NCBI GenBank assembly: GCA_018241785.1
Contig: JAFEDF010000182.1
Coordinates: 1 to 56,114 of the forward strand
DNA length: 56,114 nt
From: Pseudomonadota bacterium
GTDB lineage: Bacteria > Pseudomonadota > Gammaproteobacteria > Burkholderiales > Casimicrobiaceae
Direction: 5' to 3'
Positions within the stretch are counted from its first letter, which is position 1. Every line of letters starts with the position of its first letter. The notes beneath the pieces were generated by a model. It had not been told where the DNA came from and searched no databases. It saw nothing but the letters and a program-made list of their open reading frames with translations. Positions 8,671 through 19,958 of this stretch are shown in pieces. The position numbers and the translations under genes were made by a program.

Positions 8671-10793
8671 GATCCTCGCGTCGCCCCGGCGTCGCGCGCC
8701 CAGCGCGTGAAGCGCCCGCCGGTGCGGGCGAGCTCCCCGAGGAGCGGTGCCGGAGTCCAGTAATCAGGGCCGAACCGGTCGCGATAGCGCAGGATCGCGT
8801 CGTGGACTGCCGTCAGCCCGGCTGCGTCGGCAGCATACATCGGTCCGCCGCGCCACGCGGGGAAGCCGTATCCGTGCAGCCACACCATGTCGATGTCGAG
8901 CGCGCGTGTGACGACCCCCTCTTCGAGGATGCGTGCGCCCTCGTTCACCATCGACCACACGCAGCGCCCGACGATCTCCTCGTCGGGAATCGGGCGTCGC
9001 TCGATGCCGGTGGCCCTCGAGTGCGCGACGATGAGCGCCTCGATCTCGGGGTCGGGACGCGGCGTGCGGTCGCCGGCCTCGTAGCGATACCAGCCGGCAC
9101 CCGTCTTCTGGCCGAGGCGGCCGCGCTCGCAGACCTGATCGAGGAGGTTGCAGTCGCGCATGCCTGGAAGCCGCCGATGCGCGCGCGCCTTGCGGTTCGC
9201 CCAGCCGATGTCGAGCCCCGAGAGATCGGCGACGGCAAACGGACCCATCGCAAAGCCGAACTCGACGAGTGCGCGATCGACGTCCTGCGGCAGCGCGCCC
9301 TCTTCGAGCAGGAAGAAGGTCTCGCGGGTACGCTGCATCAGCATCCGGTTGCCGACGAAGCCGTCGGATCCCATGACGGGGACCGCGACCTTGCCGAGTG
9401 CGCGGCCGAGCCGCATCGCCGTCGCGAGCACCGCCGGGGCGGTCCGCGGCGTGCGCACGACTTCGAGGAGGCGCATCACGTTGGCCGGGCTGAAGAAGTG
9501 CATGCCGACGACGTCCTGCGGCCGTGTCGTGAAACCGGCGATCGTCGCGACGTCGAGGTAGGATGTGTTGGTCGCGAGCACGGCGCCGGGTCTTGCGACG
9601 GCGTCGAGGGCTTCGAAGACCTGGCGCTTGACGTCGATGTCCTCGAAGGCCGCCTCGACGACGACGTCGGCTTCGCGCAGTGCGTCCCAGTCGAGGGTCG
9701 CGGCGATGCGGCCGACCCGCTCGTCCATCGCTGCCTGCGCAAGGCTGCCGCGCGCAACGCTCGTCGCATAGTTGCGTCGGATATTCTCGAGGCCGCGCGC
9801 GAGTCCGGCGGCGTCGACGTCGAGCAAGGCGACAGGAAGGCCCGCGTTGGCAAAGCACATCGCGATCGCGGCGCCCATCGTTCCGGCGCCGACGACCCCG
9901 GCGCGATGGATCGCGCGCGGCTTGGCGTCGGCGCCGAGCCCGGGAAGCTTCGCCACCTCGCGCTCGGCGAGAAAGGCGTAGCGAAGCGCTGCCGCCTGCT
10001 CCGATCGGCGAAGCTCGAGGAAGAGCGCGCGCTCGCGGATGAGCCCTTCGGCAAGCGGCAGGGTCGCTGCTGCGCACAGCGCATCGATGGCGACGAGCGG
10101 TGCGTGCTGGCCGCGCTGTCGCTTCGCGGCGTCGCGCCGTGCGCGCTCGAGGGCCGTCCGGTCGACCGCCGCGGCGGCCAAGGCTCCGCTGCGCCGCAGC
10201 GGAGCGGCGGCCGTCGCGAGGCGCCTCGCGGCAGCGGCCGCAGCGGTGACGACGTCGTCGCCCGCAATCTCGTCGAGTGCGCCCGCGGCGAGCGCATCGA
10301 CCGCGCCGACCACATCGCCGCCGACGATCATCGCGAGCGCGCGCTCGAAGCCGACGAGCCGCGGCAGCCGCTGCGTCCCTCCGGCGCCGGGTATCAGCCC
10401 GAGCTTCACCTCTGGAAGTCCGATCCGCGCTCCGGGTGTCGCGACGCGGTAGTGGCACGCGAGCGCGACCTCGAAGCCGCCGCCGAGCGCGGTGCCGAAG
10501 AGGGCCGCGACGACGGGCTTCGGACAATCCTCGATCGCCTGCGTCAGTTCCGGAAGATGCGGTGGCTCGGGCGGGCGGTCGAACTCGGCAAGGTCGGCGC
10601 CGGCGATGAACGTCCTCCCCGCACAGGCGATGACCAGCGCGTCGACGTCGCGATCTGCGGCGGCGCGCCGTACGGCATCGAGCAGACCCGCGCGAACCGC
10701 CGTCGACAGCGCGTTGACGGGAGGACGGTCGATCGTGATGACCGCAATGCGATCGCGTATCGCGGTCGCAACCGGGGCCGCATCAGGCTCCAT
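8667..10793 (-). CDS. Bifunctional enoyl-CoA hydratase / 3-hydroxyacyl-CoA dehydrogenase
   Basis: A 708-residue FadB/FadJ-like protein. The N-terminal crotonase domain (about 1-190) keeps both catalytic glutamates, Glu108 (GGGFEVAL) and Glu128 ([16 protein letters not shown]). An NAD-binding domain starts near residue 297 ([10 protein letters not shown]) and is followed by the dehydrogenase C-terminal domains ([22 protein letters not shown]). In context it would convert dehydroadipyl-CoA to 3-oxoadipyl-CoA for the adjacent thiolase. ATG 10793 (MEPDAAP) is used as start; it lies 17 bases after the stop of the permease gene. Use on fatty acids is also possible. Confidence 0.9.
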
Positions 10794-10810
10794 CGGCGCG
10801 TGGAGCCGGA

Positions 10811-11908
10811 TCAGAAATGCAATGCCGTCGTCACGAGCCCGCCTGCGATGCCGAAGAGGACGACACCGGCGACGACGGTCACCAGCACGCGCAGGCGAAA
10901 TGCCGATCCGGTCATGACGAGAGACGGCACGCTGACCGGCGCCAGCGTCATCAGCAGCGCCCCGGCCGGCCCGGCGGCCATGCCCAGCGCCAGCATCGCC
11001 TGGATGATCGGCACTTCGCCCGCCGTTGGAATCACGAACAGCGTGCCGGCAATGGCGAACGCAACGATCCAGATGAATTCGTTGCCGATCTCGGGACTCA
11101 CGTGCGGAAACAGCCACGCGCGCGCCGCACCGAGGAGCAGCACGAGCACGAGGTACTCGGGCACGAGCCACAACGTCATCTTCGCGAGCGTCGACATCCA
11201 GCGGCCGAACACCCCGCCCTGCGGAGCCTGCGCGAGCAGGCGCTCGACCTCGGCGTCGGCCGCCCGCGCTTCGCCGGGAGTGACCATGCGATTGACGAGG
11301 TACCCCAGGCCGAACACCATCAGCAGGCCCAGTGCCAGGCGCAGGCCCGTCCACTGCCATCCGAGCACGAAGCCCATGAACACGAGGGTTGCCGGGTTGA
11401 GCACCGAGTTGCCGAGCCAGAACGCGACGGCGCTCCCCGGCGATGCGCGACGCTCGCGCAGGCCGACCACGACCGGTGCCGCGCAGCACGTGCACATCAT
11501 CCCCGGGATCGACAGCAGGCCACCGGCGGCAACGCTGCCGAAGCCCGCCTTGCCGAGCGCCTTCGCAATCCACTGCGGAGGCAGCAACGCCTGCACGGCC
11601 GAGCCCAGCAGGAGGCCAAGGACCAGCGCCTGCCACACGGCCTTGCCGTAGACGATCGCGTAGTCGAGTGCCGCGCCGACCGATGGTGCCGGGGCGCTCG
11701 CTGCGGTACCCATCAGGATCGATTGGCCGATCGAGTGCCTGTCAGCGGCGACGAACGCGCGGTGGTAGTACGGTGACCATTTGACGTAGAAGAGCCCCGC
11801 CACCACGATCACCGCGAAAACGACGACACCCCACACCGGATGCCGCTGCTGCCCGGGCTTCAGCGTGTTCTCCATCTGCATGCTCGCGTATCGAGGGTCG
11901 TTGCCCAT
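10811..11908 (-). CDS. Permease, YraQ/UPF0718 (PF03773) type
   Basis: A 365-residue membrane protein with roughly eight to ten hydrophobic segments. The cysteine motif PGMMCTCCAAP and the repeat-like segment GNSVLNPATL resemble the YraQ/ArsP-like permease family, whose transport substrates are mostly unknown (some members export organoarsenicals). It lies between boxA and the beta-oxidation genes, 19 bases after boxA, so it is presumably part of the same transcript. This is not a usual partner of box genes as far as I know. The ATG at 11908 is preceded by AGGA. A role in moving an aromatic compound is only a guess. Confidence 0.75.
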   Translation of the reverse strand: MGNDPRYASMQMENTLKPGQQRHPVWGVVVFAVIVVAGLFYVKWSPYYHRAFVAADRHSIGQSILMGTAASAPAPSVGAALDYAIVYGKAVWQALVLGLLLGSAVQALLPPQWIAKALGKAGFGSVAAGGLLSIPGMMCTCCAAPVVVGLRERRASPGSAVAFWLGNSVLNPATLVFMGFVLGWQWTGLRLALGLLMVFGLGYLVNRMVTPGEARAADAEVERLLAQAPQGGVFGRWMSTLAKMTLWLVPEYLVLVLLLGAARAWLFPHVSPEIGNEFIWIVAFAIAGTLFVIPTAGEVPIIQAMLALGMAAGPAGALLMTLAPVSVPSLVMTGSAFRLRVLVTVVAGVVLFGIAGGLVTTALHF

Positions 11909-11927
11909 GATACGCGTCCTCGCCGGG

Positions 11928-13157
11928 TCAGTAGGTCTCGATGTGCAGGCGGCTCTTCGCGAGGAGCTCGGGCTTCAGCCGGTCCCAATCGAGCTCGTGC
12001 CTGCGGCAGACGTCGCGAAACGCCTCGGTGACGCCCTCCTCCATGTCCTTGAGGCCGCACAGGTAGATGTAGCAGTCGTCGTCCATCAGCATCCGGGCAA
12101 CCTTGTCGCCACGCTCGCGGATGCGATCCTGCACGTAGCGCTTCGGCTCGCCGGGAACGCGCGAGAACGCGAAGTTGATGTCGATGAAATCCTTCGGCAG
12201 CTTCATCAGCGGCCCGAAGTAAGGCAGCTCGTGCTCGGCCCGTGCGCCGAAGAAGAGCACGAGCTCGCCGCCTTCGTTGAGCGCGCGGCGCCGGCGCCGG
12301 CGCTCGGTCATCGCGCGCATCGGGGCCGAGCCGGTGCCGGTGCAGATCATCATCAGCGACGAGCCCGGGTGATTGGGCGTCAGAAAGCTGGTGCCATACG
12401 GCCCGACGACGCTGACCGTATCGCCGATCCCGAGGTCGCAGAGGTAGTTCGATGCGACGCCGTGCACCGGACGCCCGTCGTGGTCGGCGGTGACGCGCTT
12501 CACGGTGAGCGCGACGTTGTTGTAGTGCGGACGCTCGCCGTCACGCGGGCTCGCGACCGAGTAGAGACGCAGCGCGTGCGGCCGGCCCTTCGCATCGGTT
12601 CCCGGCGGCACGATGCCGAGCGTCTGCCCTTCGAGGAGCGGGAACGCCGTGGTGCCGAAGTCGAGCACGAGGTGGCGGATGTCGGCCGAGGCGTCGTCGG
12701 CGGTCAGCCGGTAGTTGCCGGTGACCTTCGCGATCGCGGGCTTCGCCGACGAATAGAGGTTGACGTAGGGATGCGCCGCCGACCACGGCGGCGTGGCCGG
12801 CCCGCCCTGCCCGGCAGTCGCGATCTCGGTGAGGGCGCGCACTTCCGCCGGCACCTCGCCCGGCGCCTCGGCCTCGAGCTCGACCGGCGGCGGCAACGCG
12901 TCCCACGCGAGCTGCTCGTCCGTCGTGTATGGAGTCGACTTCGGCACCTGGTGCCAGTGGTCGATCGCGCCGGTCGGGCACGGTGCGACGCAGGCATGGC
13001 ACCCGCCGCAGAGCGAGAAGTCGACGACGTAGTTGCGCGAGTCGTGGCTGATCGCGTGGACCGGGCAGGTCGCCTCGCAGGTGTTGCAGCGAATGCAGAC
13101 CTCGGGATCGATCAGGTGCTGCAGCGCATAGTCGGCGCCTCGGGCGCTCGTCGGCAT
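11928..13157 (-). CDS. boxA: Benzoyl-CoA 2,3-epoxidase, reductase subunit BoxA
   Basis: A 409-residue iron-sulfur flavoprotein passing electrons from NADPH to the BoxB oxygenase. Two 4Fe-4S sites are visible near the N-terminus (C21, C24, C27, C31 and C50, C53, C56, C60). A ferredoxin-NADP reductase module follows, with RLYSVAS for FAD binding, a CTGTGSAP nucleotide-binding turn and the terminal HIETY. This architecture is characteristic of BoxA. The ATG at 13157, preceded by GGGGGAGAG, removes a serine-rich upstream extension. It is 37 bases downstream of boxB on the same strand. Confidence 0.95.
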   Translation of the reverse strand: MPTSARGADYALQHLIDPEVCIRCNTCEATCPVHAISHDSRNYVVDFSLCGGCHACVAPCPTGAIDHWHQVPKSTPYTTDEQLAWDALPPPVELEAEAPGEVPAEVRALTEIATAGQGGPATPPWSAAHPYVNLYSSAKPAIAKVTGNYRLTADDASADIRHLVLDFGTTAFPLLEGQTLGIVPPGTDAKGRPHALRLYSVASPRDGERPHYNNVALTVKRVTADHDGRPVHGVASNYLCDLGIGDTVSVVGPYGTSFLTPNHPGSSLMMICTGTGSAPMRAMTERRRRRRALNEGGELVLFFGARAEHELPYFGPLMKLPKDFIDINFAFSRVPGEPKRYVQDRIRERGDKVARMLMDDDCYIYLCGLKDMEEGVTEAFRDVCRRHELDWDRLKPELLAKSRLHIETY

Positions 13158-13194
13158 GTGTCGCTCTCCCCCGCTCGTCGTGGCCACCCGCGCC

Positions 13195-14618
<1,424 letters not shown>

Positions 14619-14619
<1 letters not shown>

Positions 14620-16304
14620 CAGGCGCGCTCCCGGTTGAAGTTGGCCTTGCGCCCGGTGCCGAACACCTTGAGCGCGCCGGCGTCGCCGACTGCGTTGGGC
14701 CGCGTGAAGATCCAGTTCTGCCACGCCGACAGGCGGCCGAAGATGCGCGTCGTCATCGTCTCGCCCGCGCCGAAGCGCAGGTTCGCTTCCATCCCGGTCA
14801 GCGCGTCGGGCGACAGGCTCGCACGCTCCTCGAGCGCAATGCGGATCTCGTCGTCCCAGTCGATGTCGTCGAGCGCCGCCGTCACGAGCCCGAGCGCTTC
14901 GGCGTCGCGTGCAGCAAGGCGGGTGCCGATCGCCGCGCGCGCTTTCGCGAGCGGCGCGGCTTCGCCAGAGAAGCGTGCGTCGAGGCGCGAGCGTTCGTCG
15001 ACGCGCGGATAGGCCCCGAAGTTGCGCGCCGACAGCGACACCACCGGTGCGCTGCCGGGATCGCCGGGAAGGTCGAGCATGTAGCAGCGGTCGGCGGCGA
15101 GGGCGAGCTCGAAGAGCGTCCCGGCGAACGCCGAGCGCGGCGTGATCAGCGCGAAGAGCGTGCGCGAGCTCACTTCGAGCCTCGCCAGCGTGCGGCGCAG
15201 GAGCCCCGCCGTCTCGCGAACGAACCAGTGTGCTGCGTGGGCATCGAGCGCCGCGTCGGTCGCGAGTACGCGCTTGGGATCGCCCTCGGTCGCCAGGATC
15301 CACGTGCCGACGTCGAGGTGGTTCGTGCGCAGCATCAGGATCGCGTCGTCGAGCTCGCGCGCCATCTGCAGGGGCCACCACGCGGCGCCTGCGGCGACGA
15401 TGGCGTCGATGTCCTGCGCGACGTCGTCGAGCGGCGCACGAACCGTCAGCGTCGCCTTTCGTGCGGCAGGATCGATCGCCGCATCGACGTAGGTGTAGTG
15501 GTAGCCGCTTCCGTCGATGCTGCGCGCCAGCGGCGTCAGCGTGACCCCGCTGGCGCCGCCCGGACGATCGCTCGATTCCGCGAGCTCGAGCGCGCGCGTT
15601 CTCACCCACGCCGCGAACTCCTTCGGCCTGACGACATCGTCGACGAGGCGCCAGTCCTTCGCGCGCTGGCCGCGGATGCCTTCGGTCGTCGTGCAGAAGA
15701 TGTCGGCGAGGTCGTGGCGGACGCGGCGCTTGTCGGTGAGGCGAGTGAGCCCGCCGGTTCCCGGGAGCACGCCGAGGAGCGGCACCTCCGGAAGGCTCAC
15801 CGCCGACGAGCCGTCGTCGACCAGCACGATCTCGTCGCAGGCGAGTGCCAATTCGTAGCCCCCGCCTGCCGTGGTGCCGTTGCACGCGGCGAGGAATTTG
15901 AGACCCGAGTGACGGCTCGAATCCTCGAGGCCGTTGCGCGTCTCGTTGGTGAACCTGCAGAAGTTCACTTTCCAGGCGTGCGACGACGAGCCCAGCATGA
16001 AGATGTTGGCCCCGCTGCAGAAGACACGCTCCCTCGCGCTCGTCAGCACGACGGTGCGCACTTCGGGGTGCTCGAAGCGGAGGCGCTGGATCGCGTCGCT
16101 GAGCTCGATGTCGACGCCGAGGTCGTAGGAGTTGAGCTTCAGCTTGTAGCCGGGGCGGATGCCGCCATCCTCGTCGACGTCGAGCGCGAGGGTCGCCACC
16201 GGGCCGTCGAAGGAGAGCCGATAGTGCCTGTAGCGGCCGGGGTGGGTCTCGTAATCGACGGGCTGCGCCGCCGCTTCTGCGCTACCGGCGACCTGTGCAT
16301 CCAT
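14619..16304 (-). CDS. boxC: Benzoyl-CoA-2,3-epoxide dihydrolase (2,3-dihydrodiol ring-opening enzyme) BoxC
   Basis: A 561-residue member of the crotonase superfamily, about twice the size of a simple hydratase, as expected for BoxC. It opens the ring of the epoxide with two waters, yielding 3,4-dehydroadipyl-CoA semialdehyde and formate. Visible segments are VVLTSARERVFCSGANI for the N-terminal oxyanion region, NGTTAGGGYELALACDE, and a C-terminal LSAWQNWIFTRPN. ATG 16304 is preferred because AGGAGG lies six bases upstream. A second ATG at 16325 is seven codons longer. It sits 23 bases downstream of boxR. Confidence 0.95.
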
Positions 16305-16327
16305 CTCGTCCCTCCTGGCGGGCATGA

Positions 16328-17275
16328 TCAGGAAGCAATCGCCGCACGCAGCCGCACGAGGCTCTCTCGCGGCGTTTCGCCCGACGTCGCGACGATCGCG
16401 TCGGCGGCGCGGTAGAGCGGCTCCCGTGCGGCGAGGATGCGCTTCAGATCTTCGAGCGCATCGTCGTTGCCGGCCATCGGCCTGAAGTCACCCTGCGCGA
16501 GCACCCGCGCCATGTGCTCCTCGGGCTGCGCACGGATCCAGACCGTGAAACAGCTTCCGAGCAGCGCCTTGAACCCTTCTTCGTCGGCGACGATGCCGCC
16601 TCCGGCGACGACGACCGCGCGGTCGTGATCGCGCAGCATCCGCTCGAGCGCCCTGTGCTCGAGCCGCCGGAAGCCCGCCTGTCCGTAGAGCGCCATCACC
16701 TCGCCGATCGGCAATCCGGTCTCGCGCGCCACCTCGCGGTCGAGGTCGACGAGCGGCACGTCGAGCTCCTTCGCGAGCATCGCACCGAGGGTCGTCTTGC
16801 CGGCGCCCCGCAGCCCGATCAGCGCGATCCTGCGCCTGCGCACCGCCTCGTCCTCGCCGAAGTCGCGCATCATCCGGAAGATCACTTCCTCCATCCGATG
16901 CCGGGGCAAGCGCTCGAGGAAGCGGCGGATCAGGCGCTGCTCGACCGAGTCGTGGCACTCGGCGGCCAGAAGGTCGAGTAGCGTGACGTCGAGCGCGAGC
17001 GCGACGCGCCGCAGCAGCATCACCGACATGTTGCCTTCGCCGGCTTCGAGGTGACCGAGGTAGCGCTCCGAAACCTTCGACTGCCGTGCCAGCGCCTTTC
17101 TCGACAGCCCGCGACCCTCGCGCAGATCGCGCACGCGCCTGCCGAGATGCGCAAGGAAGTGAGCATCGCCTTCACCCGGAATGTCGCGCGAAGGCGCATG
17201 GCGCGCGACGCCCGCCGTTGCGGAGCCATCCGCTTCGCGGCGCGTGCCGTGGCGTTCGTCGCTGCGCGTGATCAT
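16328..17275 (-). CDS. boxR: BoxR-type transcriptional regulator (XRE helix-turn-helix fused to shikimate-kinase-like domain)
   Basis: A 315-residue protein. An XRE-type helix-turn-helix occupies about residues 44-100 (LSRKALARQSKVSERYLGHLE), and a shikimate-kinase-like domain with Walker A GLRGAGKTT follows at 154-162. This BzdR/BoxR architecture represses benzoate genes, with benzoyl-CoA reported as the effector in Azoarcus. The ATG at 17275 was chosen because the upstream open frame crosses the divergent promoter. It is the first gene of the box operon and would therefore be autoregulated. See the adjacent operator entries. Confidence 0.93.
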   Translation of the reverse strand: MITRSDERHGTRREADGSATAGVARHAPSRDIPGEGDAHFLAHLGRRVRDLREGRGLSRKALARQSKVSERYLGHLEAGEGNMSVMLLRRVALALDVTLLDLLAAECHDSVEQRLIRRFLERLPRHRMEEVIFRMMRDFGEDEAVRRRRIALIGLRGAGKTTLGAMLAKELDVPLVDLDREVARETGLPIGEVMALYGQAGFRRLEHRALERMLRDHDRAVVVAGGGIVADEEGFKALLGSCFTVWIRAQPEEHMARVLAQGDFRPMAGNDDALEDLKRILAAREPLYRAADAIVATSGETPRESLVRLRAAIAS

Positions 17276-17295
17276 GGCTTGCTGATTCAGGATGC

Positions 17296-17309
17296 TGCAA
17301 TATAGTGCG
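17296..17309 (-). promoter_or_regulatory. Candidate BoxR operator over the boxR promoter
   Basis: On the plus strand this reads TGCAATATAGTGCG, i.e. TGCA-N6-TGCR. On the minus strand it contains TATATT (17304-17299), a good -10 candidate for boxR, about 24 bases before the start codon. A TTGACC lies upstream at a long spacing (21), so the -35 assignment is weak. It shares 11 of 14 positions, in inverted orientation, with the box at 17468. TGCA-containing operators are known for BzdR/BoxR. Assignment here is inference from position and similarity. Confidence 0.6.
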
Positions 17310-17467
17310 TCACAGGCACTCCCTGGGTCAAGACCGGGTGGTGAGGTGGAGTGCGATCGCGTCGAGCGGCCGATCGCGACCGGCGCGGTATTCCTCCCCG
17401 GAGGCGGTCGCCTTGTGAAACAACGCACTGCCGGGGATGCCGGAGCCGGCCCCGGCGCAAATTGGTA

Positions 17468-17510
17468 CGCAGTGTAGTGCATGTTGACAAGGGTCGATCG
17501 GTAATATCAT
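17468..17510 (+). promoter_or_regulatory. bclA promoter with candidate BoxR operator
   Basis: CGCAGTGTAGTGCA (17468-17481) is the second TGCA-N6-TGCA-like box. It abuts a perfect -35 hexamer, TTGACA (17484-17489). The best -10 is TATCAT (17505-17510), at a short 15-base spacing. A transcript starting near 17517 would begin downstream of the ATG at 17509, which supports the GTG at 17548 as the real bclA start. A bound BoxR would overlap the RNA polymerase -35 contact. Confidence 0.6.
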
Positions 17511-17547
17511 GCTCGCCGCGGACCGACCGAGTTCCCAGGAGCAGACC

Positions 17548-19152
17548 GTGACTTCGCTGAGCCGCGCCGACCACCGCAGCCGTCCCCCGGTCATCGACAT
17601 CCCGCGCGAGTACAACGCCGCCGCCGACCTGATCGGGCGCAACCTCGCAGCCGGGCGCGGCGACAAGATCGCGTACATCGACGACGCGGGTTCGTACAGC
17701 TATGCCGAGCTCGACCGGCGCGCCTCGCAGTTCGCAAACCTCCTGCGCAAGCTCGGCGTCGACGTCGAGCAGCGCGTGCTGGTCTGCGTTCACGACACGA
17801 TCGACTTCCCGGCTGTCTTCCTCGGCGCGATCAAGGCCGGCGTGGTTCCGGTTGCCGTCAACACGCTGCTGACGGCGTCGGACTACGAGTACATGCTCGC
17901 CGACAGCCGGGCGCGCATCGCGATCGTGTCCGAACCGCTCGCGCCGATGTTCGAGCCGCTGCGTCGGAAGCTTCCGTACCTGCGGCACGTGCTCGTCGCC
18001 GGGACGGGCGCGGACCGCCGCGATTCGCTGGCGAGCGCGATGTCCGGGCTCGCCACCGAGGCGGCGGTCGCGCCGACGACGAAGGACGACGCCTGCTTCT
18101 GGCTGTATTCGTCGGGCTCGACCGGAGCTCCGAAGGGGACCGTCCACGTCCACAGCAGCCTGATCGAGACGGCCGAGCTCTACGCGGTTCCGGTGCTCGG
18201 CATCGAGGAGCGCGATGTCGTGTTCTCCGCGGCGAAGCTCTTCTTCGCCTACGGGCTCGGCAACGGCCTCAGTTTTCCGCTGGCGGTCGGCGCGACCACG
18301 GTGCTGATGGCCGAGCGGCCGACGCCGACCACGGTGAGCCGGCGCCTGCGCGAGCACCGGCCGACGATCTTCTACGGCGTGCCCACGCTCTACGCGGCGA
18401 TGCTTGCGAGCCCCGACCTCCCGCGGCGTGACGAGGTCGCGCTGCGCCGCTGCGCTTCGGCGGGCGAGGCGCTCCCCGAACAGATCGCGAGGCGCTGGGC
18501 CGGGCACTTCGGCGTCGAGATCCTCGACGGCATCGGCTCGACCGAGATGCTCCACATCTTCCTGTCCAATCGTCCCGACGACCTTCGCTACGGCACGACC
18601 GGCAAGGCGGTTCCCGGATACGAGCTTCGGATCGTCGACGAGGCAGGTCATCCGGTCGCCCCCGGCGAACAGGGCGAGCTGCAGATCGCGGGGCCGACCC
18701 ACGCCGCGGCTTACTGGAACAATCGAGCGAGGAGCTGCAGCACCTTCCTCGGCGACTGGACCCGAAGCGGAGACAAGTACTCGCAGGACGCCGACGGCTA
18801 CTACGTCTACGCGGGGCGCAGCGACGACATGCTGAAGGTCAGCGGCATCTACGTCTCGCCGGTCGAGGTCGAGGCGAGCCTCGTCACGCACGACTCCGTG
18901 CTCGAAGCGGCGGTGATCGGCCGCGAGGACGACGATCATCTGGTGAAGCCCGCCGCCTACGTCGTGCTGAAGCCGGGCATCGCGGCGACGCCCGAACTCA
19001 CCGAAGCGCTGAAGCAGCACGTGAAGGCCAGGCTCGCGCCTTACAAGTATCCGCGCTGGTTCGTATTCGTCGCGGAGCTGCCGAAGACCGCGACCGGCAA
19101 GATCCAGCGCTTCAAGCTGCGCGAGCTCGTGCGCCGGCAGCCGCCTGCATGA
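17548..19152 (+). CDS. bclA: Benzoate-CoA ligase
   Basis: A 534-residue ANL-superfamily AMP-forming ligase converting benzoate, ATP and CoA to benzoyl-CoA. Visible motifs are the P-loop YSSGSTGAPKG, the A5 motif DGIGSTEMLH, GDKY and YVYAGRSDDMLKVSGIYVSP, and the C-terminal catalytic Lys in PKTATGKIQR. AKLFFAYGLGNGLSFPL is typical of benzoate/4-hydroxybenzoate ligases. The GTG at 17548 is preferred to ATG 17509: AGGAG lies six bases upstream and the promoter elements fall on the ATG. It is divergent from boxR, and its stop overlaps the next start by four bases (ATGA). Confidence 0.93.
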   Translation: MTSLSRADHRSRPPVIDIPREYNAAADLIGRNLAAGRGDKIAYIDDAGSYSYAELDRRASQFANLLRKLGVDVEQRVLVCVHDTIDFPAVFLGAIKAGVVPVAVNTLLTASDYEYMLADSRARIAIVSEPLAPMFEPLRRKLPYLRHVLVAGTGADRRDSLASAMSGLATEAAVAPTTKDDACFWLYSSGSTGAPKGTVHVHSSLIETAELYAVPVLGIEERDVVFSAAKLFFAYGLGNGLSFPLAVGATTVLMAERPTPTTVSRRLREHRPTIFYGVPTLYAAMLASPDLPRRDEVALRRCASAGEALPEQIARRWAGHFGVEILDGIGSTEMLHIFLSNRPDDLRYGTTGKAVPGYELRIVDEAGHPVAPGEQGELQIAGPTHAAAYWNNRARSCSTFLGDWTRSGDKYSQDADGYYVYAGRSDDMLKVSGIYVSPVEVEASLVTHDSVLEAAVIGREDDDHLVKPAAYVVLKPGIAATPELTEALKQHVKARLAPYKYPRWFVFVAELPKTATGKIQRFKLRELVRRQPPA

Positions 19153-19958
19153 CGGCATCTGCCTCGCCGGCCGCCAATCCATCGCACGACTCGAAGCAGG
19201 TCGACGTCCTCGGACACCGGCTCGAAGTCGTCGACCTGCCGGCGCAGCGCGCCGGCACGCCGCCGCTCGTCTTCCTGCACGAGGGACTGGGATCGGTCGC
19301 GATGTGGCGCGATTTTCCCGCGCGCGTCGCTCAGGTGACCGGCGCGCGGGTCGTCGTCTACTCGCGCGTCGGCATGGGCCGCTCGTCGCCGCGTCAAGGG
19401 CCGTTCACTCCGCGCTTCATGCACGAGGAGGCGCAGGACGTCCTGCCGGCCCTCCGCGCGGAACTCGGCCTCGGACCCCCGGTTCTCGTCGGGCACTCGA
19501 ACGGCGCGTCGATGTCGCTGATCCACGCAGGCCACTTCGAGACCGCCGGGGTGATCGCGATGGCGCCGTTCGTCAACGTCGAGGAGGCGAATCTGCAGAC
19601 GATCCGCGGCGCGCGCGAGCTCTGGCGCAACACCGATCTGCGCGCGAAGCTCGCGCGCTACCACGACGATGTCGACAGCGTGTTCCGGAGCTGGAGCGAC
19701 ATCTGGCTGTCACCGGGCTTTCGCAGCTGGTCGATCGAAGCCGATCTCGCAGGCATCCGCTGCCCGGTGGTGGCGATCCTCGGCGATGGCGACCGTTACA
19801 GCACGCCGGCGCAGGTCGCGACGATCGAGTGCCACGCGACGCACGCCGCGAGCTTCGAGTTCCTGCATCTCGCCGGCTGCGGCCACTCGCCGCATCGCGA
19901 TCAGCCGCGCGCCGTCATCGACGCGATCGTGCGCCTGCTCAGTCGGCTTCCCGGCTGA
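19149..19958 (+). CDS. Alpha/beta hydrolase of the box cluster
   Basis: A 269-residue alpha/beta-hydrolase-fold protein. Visible are the oxyanion region LVFLHEGLGSV, the nucleophile elbow GHSNGAS, the acid region ILGDGDRY and the terminal His in GCGHSPHRD. The 4-base overlap with bclA indicates co-expression. Similar hydrolases accompany box genes in other betaproteobacteria; suggested roles include hydrolysis of a lactone or of dead-end CoA intermediates, but this is not established. The end overlaps the convergent helicase gene by 20 bases. Confidence 0.85.
   Translation: MTASASPAANPSHDSKQVDVLGHRLEVVDLPAQRAGTPPLVFLHEGLGSVAMWRDFPARVAQVTGARVVVYSRVGMGRSSPRQGPFTPRFMHEEAQDVLPALRAELGLGPPVLVGHSNGASMSLIHAGHFETAGVIAMAPFVNVEEANLQTIRGARELWRNTDLRAKLARYHDDVDSVFRSWSDIWLSPGFRSWSIEADLAGIRCPVVAILGDGDRYSTPAQVATIECHATHAASFEFLHLAGCGHSPHRDQPRAVIDAIVRLLSRLPG

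Noticed and set aside
17484..17507. TTGACA with TAATAT as a sigma70 promoter for bclA
   Set aside because: The spacer is only 12 bases. TATCAT at 15 bases is a better, though still short, partner.
17509..17547. ATG at 17509 as the bclA start
   Set aside because: It has no ribosome site and coincides with the -10 region of the best promoter. GTG 17548 has AGGAG at ideal spacing.
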